NCBI GenBank assembly: GCA_016297805.1
Contig: JAEDFX010000048.1
Location: 1 to 16,588, forward strand
Direction: 5' to 3'
DNA length: 16,588 nt
Origin: Treponema sp.
GTDB taxonomy: Bacteria; Spirochaetota; Spirochaetia; Treponematales; Treponemataceae
The notes under the pieces were generated by a model. It searched no databases. It saw only the letters and a program-made list of their open reading frames with translations, and was not told the DNA's origin. The translations under genes were made by a program, and so were the position numbers. Positions 12,880-16,588 of this stretch are shown here, piece by piece. Within the stretch, counting starts at the first letter, position 1; each line of letters begins with the position of its first letter.

Positions 12880-13920
12880 ATGTCATTATTAGAAATCAAA
12901 GGTTTGACTACAGAATTTAAAACAGATCAGGGAATTGTAAAAGCAGTTCGCGGTGTTGATTATCATGTAAACGAAGGTGAAGTTCTTGGAATCGTTGGTG
13001 AATCTGGTTCAGGAAAATCACAGGGTATGCTTTCTTTAATGGGACTTCTTGCAGGAAACGGTAAGGTTACTTCTGGTTCTATTACTTTTGATGGAAAGGA
13101 TTTAAGCCCAAATCATTATAAAGACAAAAAATCTAAGAAGCAGTATGAGAAAATGCTTCAGGACATCCGTGGAAATGAAATTTCAATGATTTTCCAGGAT
13201 CCAATGAGTTACTTAAATCCAATCGTAACTATTGAAAAGCAGATGTGCGAAGGTATTCTGTACCACACAAAATGTACTAAAAAAGAAGCTCGTGCCCGTG
13301 CAGTTGAGCTTATGAAGATGGTAGGTATTCCAGCTCCAGAAAGCCGTTTGAAGCAGTACCCATTTGAATTCTCTGGTGGTATGCGTCAGCGAATTATTAT
13401 TGCAATTGCTCTGGCATGTAACCCAAAGCTTTTGATTTGTGATGAACCAACTACAGCCTTGGACGTAACAGTTCAGGCACAGATTCTTGATTTAATTAAG
13501 GATCTTACAAAGAAAATGAACACTGGTGTAATTCTTATTACCCACGACTTAGGAGTTGTAGCTTCACTTTGTGACCGCATCAGCATTATGTACGGTGGAA
13601 ACATTATGGAAGAAGGAACTGTTCAGGAAATCTTCTATGAAGCAAAACATCCATATACAAAAGGTTTGCTTAATTCAATTGCAAACTCAAATGTTGATAA
13701 TAAAGAGCCACTTAAACCAATTCCTGGTACACCACCAGATTTAATTAAGCTTGGCAATGAATGTCCATTTGCCCCACGCTGTTCGGAAGCAATGGAAATC
13801 TGTACAAAGCTTGGACCAGTTCCAACAGAATTCAGTGCTACACACAAATGTAAGTGCTGGTTGCATTGTCAGGACAAATATAAAGAAGTAATTGCCGCAA
13901 AGGAGGAAGCCCATGAGTAA
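12880..13920 (+). CDS. oppD: Oligopeptide ABC transporter ATP-binding protein OppD
   Basis: This 346-residue cytoplasmic ATPase is the first of the pair that drives peptide import. Walker A is GESGSGKS (40-47), the signature FSGGMRQR (164-171) and Walker B LLICDEP (184-190); switch His222 lies in THDLG. The C-terminal oligopeptide/dipeptide extension has the sequence NECPFAPRC (293-301) and cysteines 295, 301 and 308, followed by a CxCxxxC group at 324-330. This pattern matches the iron-sulfur-binding tail known in some Opp/Dpp ATPases. TGGAGG upstream is the Shine-Dalgarno. The 3' end holds the Shine-Dalgarno of oppF and overlaps it by eight bases. Confidence 0.93.
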   Translation: MSLLEIKGLTTEFKTDQGIVKAVRGVDYHVNEGEVLGIVGESGSGKSQGMLSLMGLLAGNGKVTSGSITFDGKDLSPNHYKDKKSKKQYEKMLQDIRGNEISMIFQDPMSYLNPIVTIEKQMCEGILYHTKCTKKEARARAVELMKMVGIPAPESRLKQYPFEFSGGMRQRIIIAIALACNPKLLICDEPTTALDVTVQAQILDLIKDLTKKMNTGVILITHDLGVVASLCDRISIMYGGNIMEEGTVQEIFYEAKHPYTKGLLNSIANSNVDNKEPLKPIPGTPPDLIKLGNECPFAPRCSEAMEICTKLGPVPTEFSATHKCKCWLHCQDKYKEVIAAKEEAHE

Positions 13921-14938
13921 CGAAACAAAGCCTATTCTTGAAGTACAGGGATTAACAAAATATTTTGATGCTGCTAATGGAAAAAAGGTTCATGCCGTAG
14001 AAAATGTTACCTTCTCATTAGCTCGTGGTGAAACACTTGGTATTGTAGGTGAATCTGGCTGTGGTAAATCTTCAATGGGACGAACAATCCTTAAGATTCA
14101 CGATTCTACAGCAGGTAAAATCATTTTTGACGGTGTTGATATTACAAAATTCAGCGATAAGCAGATGCTTCCATATCGTCGCAGAATGCAGATGATTTTC
14201 CAGGACCCATACGCATCTTTGAACCCACGTATGACAGTTGGTGAAATCATCGAAGAACCAATGGTTATTCATAACATGGGTACACCAGCAGAACGTAAAG
14301 CAATTGTACAGGAACTGATTCAGACAGTAGGTCTTAAGCCTGACCATATCCGCCGTTATCCATTTGAATTCTCAGGTGGACAGCGCCAGCGTATCGGAAT
14401 TGCCCGCGCCCTTGCATTAAACCCAGACTTCATCGTTTGTGATGAACCAATTTCTGCTTTGGACGTTTCAATTCAGGCACAGGTTATCAACCTTCTGGAA
14501 AAATTGCAGCACGAACGTGGATTCTCATATCTCTTCATTGCTCACGACTTGGAAATGGTACACCACATCAGTCACAAAATCGGTGTAATGTACCTTGGAA
14601 ACATGGTTGAATACGGAACAAGTGATGATATATACAAGCATCCTCTTCATCCATATACACGAGCCCTGATTTCTGCATCTCCAATTCCAGATCCAAAACA
14701 GGCAAAGGCAAAACAGAGAATCATTCTTGAAGGCGAAGTTCCTTCTCCACTTGATCCACCAAAAGGTTGTCCATTTGCTGCCCGCTGTCGTTACTGCATA
14801 GAAAAGTGTAAGGCAGAAAAACCAGCAACTTATGATGTTGGAGCAAAGAAGGTTGCCTGCTTCCTGTACACACCAGAAAAACAGGCTGAATATGCTGCCG
14901 CAGGAAAAACACCTGAAGATGCAGTATTTGAAAAATAA
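13913..14938 (+). CDS. oppF: Oligopeptide ABC transporter ATP-binding protein OppF
   Basis: This 341-residue ATPase partners OppD. Walker A is GESGCGKS (46-53), the signature FSGGQRQR (153-160) and Walker B FIVCDEP (173-179), with switch His211. The C-terminal tail repeats the CPFAARC motif (Cys286 and Cys292), plus cysteines 295, 299 and 316, again resembling a metal or iron-sulfur site. I start at ATG 13913, seven codons after the first possible ATG. AAGGAGG at 13900-13906 is ideally placed, and residues from MSNETKPIL match the family. It overlaps oppD by eight bases. The oppA gene begins 27 bases after the stop. Confidence 0.93.
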   Translation: MSNETKPILEVQGLTKYFDAANGKKVHAVENVTFSLARGETLGIVGESGCGKSSMGRTILKIHDSTAGKIIFDGVDITKFSDKQMLPYRRRMQMIFQDPYASLNPRMTVGEIIEEPMVIHNMGTPAERKAIVQELIQTVGLKPDHIRRYPFEFSGGQRQRIGIARALALNPDFIVCDEPISALDVSIQAQVINLLEKLQHERGFSYLFIAHDLEMVHHISHKIGVMYLGNMVEYGTSDDIYKHPLHPYTRALISASPIPDPKQAKAKQRIILEGEVPSPLDPPKGCPFAARCRYCIEKCKAEKPATYDVGAKKVACFLYTPEKQAEYAAAGKTPEDAVFEK

Positions 14939-14965
14939 AACATTAAACACAGGAGATATAAAATT

Positions 14966-16588
14966 ATGATGAAAATGACAAAGACATTGATCGCAGCACT
15001 TTTTTCAGCTGCATTGGTTGCAAGCCTCGCTTCATGTGGTGGCGACAGCAAATCAAAATTGCCAGTAAAAGTAAATGAACAGGGAGAAATCCTTGAACTT
15101 TCTACAAATAACCAGTCAGAAACTGGAGAATATGACCCAGCCGGAGCTGCAGCATATGTATATTTCTCTCATCAGGCTTATACATTGGATCCTCTTGTAA
15201 CATACACATCAGACGGAATCTTCAAGCCAGCTACTGCAGAAAAATGGGAAATCAGTGATGACTTACTCACATATACATTCTATATCCGCGAAGATGCAAA
15301 ATGGTCAGACGGTTCAAAAGTAACTTCTGCAGACTATAAAAACACTATGATTCGTGCCCTAAAACCAGCAAACGGTGCATGGTACGTAGACTTCCTCTTC
15401 CCTATTAAAGGTGCAAAGGATGCATTCAATGAAAAAATCAGTTTGGACGAAGTTGCTATCGATGCTACTGATCCAGCAGTTTTGAAAATAACTTTGGAAA
15501 GCCCATGTGCTTACTTCCTCGACATGTTCGCAAACGTTCCAACATTCATGCCTTCAAACACAAAATATGCAAAAGATGAAGACAAAGCTTGGGATATGGA
15601 TCCAACTAAGAACTTAGGAAACGGTCCTTGGTACATGGCAGAACGTCACCCAGGTGAATATATTCTTTACAAAAAGAACCCATACTACTACGATGCAGCA
15701 AATGTAAATATTCTATCTATTAAAATGCGCTTTATGGATGATGATCAGGCTAAATCAGCAGCTTATCAGACAGGCGAATTGACAATGCTTACAGGTGCAC
15801 CTTCATCAATCGCAGAACGCTATCAGGGAAAACCGGATTTGCACTTTATTCAGGTTCCACAGACAAACTACATCATGATGAACCCAAATGTTGCTCCATT
15901 TGATAATCCAAAAGTTCGCAAAGCATTTGCTCTTGCCTTGAACAGAAAAGATATTGCAACAGTAGTTGGTATTTCTTGTGTACCTTCTACAACTTTCGTA
16001 GGCCGCTTCTATCATTCAAAGGTTGATGGAACTCCTTGGGGTGAATTGCAGGGAGACTTGCTTGATGAAAATCTTGAAGAAGCTAAAAAACTTTTGGCAG
16101 AAGCTGGATATCCAAACGGTGAAGGCTTACCAACAATCACTTATACATATCCTTCTTTAGCTTACGAAGGAGACGTTGCTCAGGTATTGCAGCAGCAGTG
16201 GAAAGAACTTGGTGTTACAGTTGAACTTCAGGCCTTGGAAAACGAAGTATACGTTGCACAGCGCCGCGAAAAGAAAGATCAGTTAATCCGTATGCAGTGG
16301 TATGCAGACTACAATGACCCTACAACATGGCTTTCAATGTATGTTACAGGAAACTCTTTGAACGACATCAACTGGAGTAATGCAAAATATGATGAATTGA
16401 TGGATGCTTCTAATCTTGAACTTGATGCAGCAAAACGTCAGGCAATGCTTCTGGCAGCAGAAAAAATTGCAGTTAGTGAAGATACAGTAATCTGTCCTTT
16501 GTTCACAAACAACAACACAAACCTTTATTCAGACTTGTTGTACAACTTCTTCTATGATGTAATTGGTTACGGTAATTACACAGGTATG
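14966..16588 (+). CDS. oppA: Oligopeptide-binding lipoprotein OppA (3' end cut by window)
   Basis: This is a substrate-binding protein of the SBP family 5 that delivers peptides to OppBCDF. The reading frame is open for 541 codons and runs off the window. Since relatives are about 540-560 residues, only a few codons are probably missing. The signal peptide ends in the lipobox LASC with Cys24. Family features include PATAEKWEIS, then the stretch WSDGSKVTSADYKNTMIR, then LGNGPWYM and the later NPNVAPFDNPKVRKAFALAL. Two ATGs stand in tandem at 14966 and 14969; AGGAG at 14951-14955 serves either. The gene lies last in the operon, whereas oppA is often first. There is no terminator between oppF and oppA, so they share a transcript. 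Confidence 0.92.
   Translation, partial: MMKMTKTLIAALFSAALVASLASCGGDSKSKLPVKVNEQGEILELSTNNQSETGEYDPAGAAAYVYFSHQAYTLDPLVTYTSDGIFKPATAEKWEISDDLLTYTFYIREDAKWSDGSKVTSADYKNTMIRALKPANGAWYVDFLFPIKGAKDAFNEKISLDEVAIDATDPAVLKITLESPCAYFLDMFANVPTFMPSNTKYAKDEDKAWDMDPTKNLGNGPWYMAERHPGEYILYKKNPYYYDAANVNILSIKMRFMDDDQAKSAAYQTGELTMLTGAPSSIAERYQGKPDLHFIQVPQTNYIMMNPNVAPFDNPKVRKAFALALNRKDIATVVGISCVPSTTFVGRFYHSKVDGTPWGELQGDLLDENLEEAKKLLAEAGYPNGEGLPTITYTYPSLAYEGDVAQVLQQQWKELGVTVELQALENEVYVAQRREKKDQLIRMQWYADYNDPTTWLSMYVTGNSLNDINWSNAKYDELMDASNLELDAAKRQAMLLAAEKIAVSEDTVICPLFTNNNTNLYSDLLYNFFYDVIGYGNYTGM

Noticed and set aside
1..16588. CRISPR arrays, defence systems, toxin-antitoxin pairs, phage or transposase genes
   Set aside because: No regularly spaced repeats and no recognisable proteins of these classes were found on either strand.

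Overview
The window is AT-rich, densely coded DNA that looks chromosomal. It most likely comes from a gut- or rumen-type Treponema or a close relative. This rests on overall protein character, short lipoprotein signals with relaxed lipoboxes, and the operon style. No rRNA or other phylogenetic marker is present, so the assignment is an inference. No tRNA, rRNA, CRISPR array or insertion sequence was found.

Layout. (1) 1-630: a SPOUT/TrmH-type RNA methyltransferase that keeps its N-terminal half but loses its catalytic C-terminus near base 535, so it is probably a pseudogene. (2) 656-2202: sdaAB-sdaAA, the two-subunit iron-sulfur L-serine dehydratase. It meets, tail to tail with a 17-bp overlap, a PucR/CdaR-type regulator on the minus strand (2186-3352). 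(3) 3531-4619 minus: a HisC-like PLP aminotransferase, divergent from a MATE efflux transporter (4853-6241). (4) 6250-6315: a cluster of three hairpins resembling a dispersed repeat. (5) 6428-9682: a five-gene zinc/manganese-type ABC importer unit made of a small Cys/His membrane protein, substrate-binding protein, ATPase, permease and an OB-like lipoprotein. (6) 9679-10707 minus: a D-2-hydroxyacid dehydrogenase. (7) 11002-16588: a complete oligopeptide permease operon oppB-C-D-F followed by oppA, which is cut by the window end.

How the genes fit together. Oligopeptide import, serine deamination to pyruvate, an aminotransferase and a 2-oxoacid/2-hydroxyacid dehydrogenase form a plausible peptide and amino-acid catabolic set. 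A regulatory signal supports the link. A 17-bp dyad, TTTGTAA-N3-TTACAAA with at most one mismatch, occurs in three of the intergenic regions: before sdaAB, between hisC and the MATE gene, and between the dehydrogenase and opp. For the MATE and opp promoters its centre lies about 60 bp upstream of the predicted start. That spacing suits a class-I activator. In sdaAB it overlaps the -35 box. This points to an undescribed regulon.

A second signal is that both the pucR-like gene and the opp operon have a promoter, then a very strong hairpin with a U-tract, then the Shine-Dalgarno and start codon. There is no room for another promoter after the hairpin. The two hairpins also resemble each other in sequence and share a TTTTAACC tail. 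They look like attenuators, or a family of 5'-leader elements.
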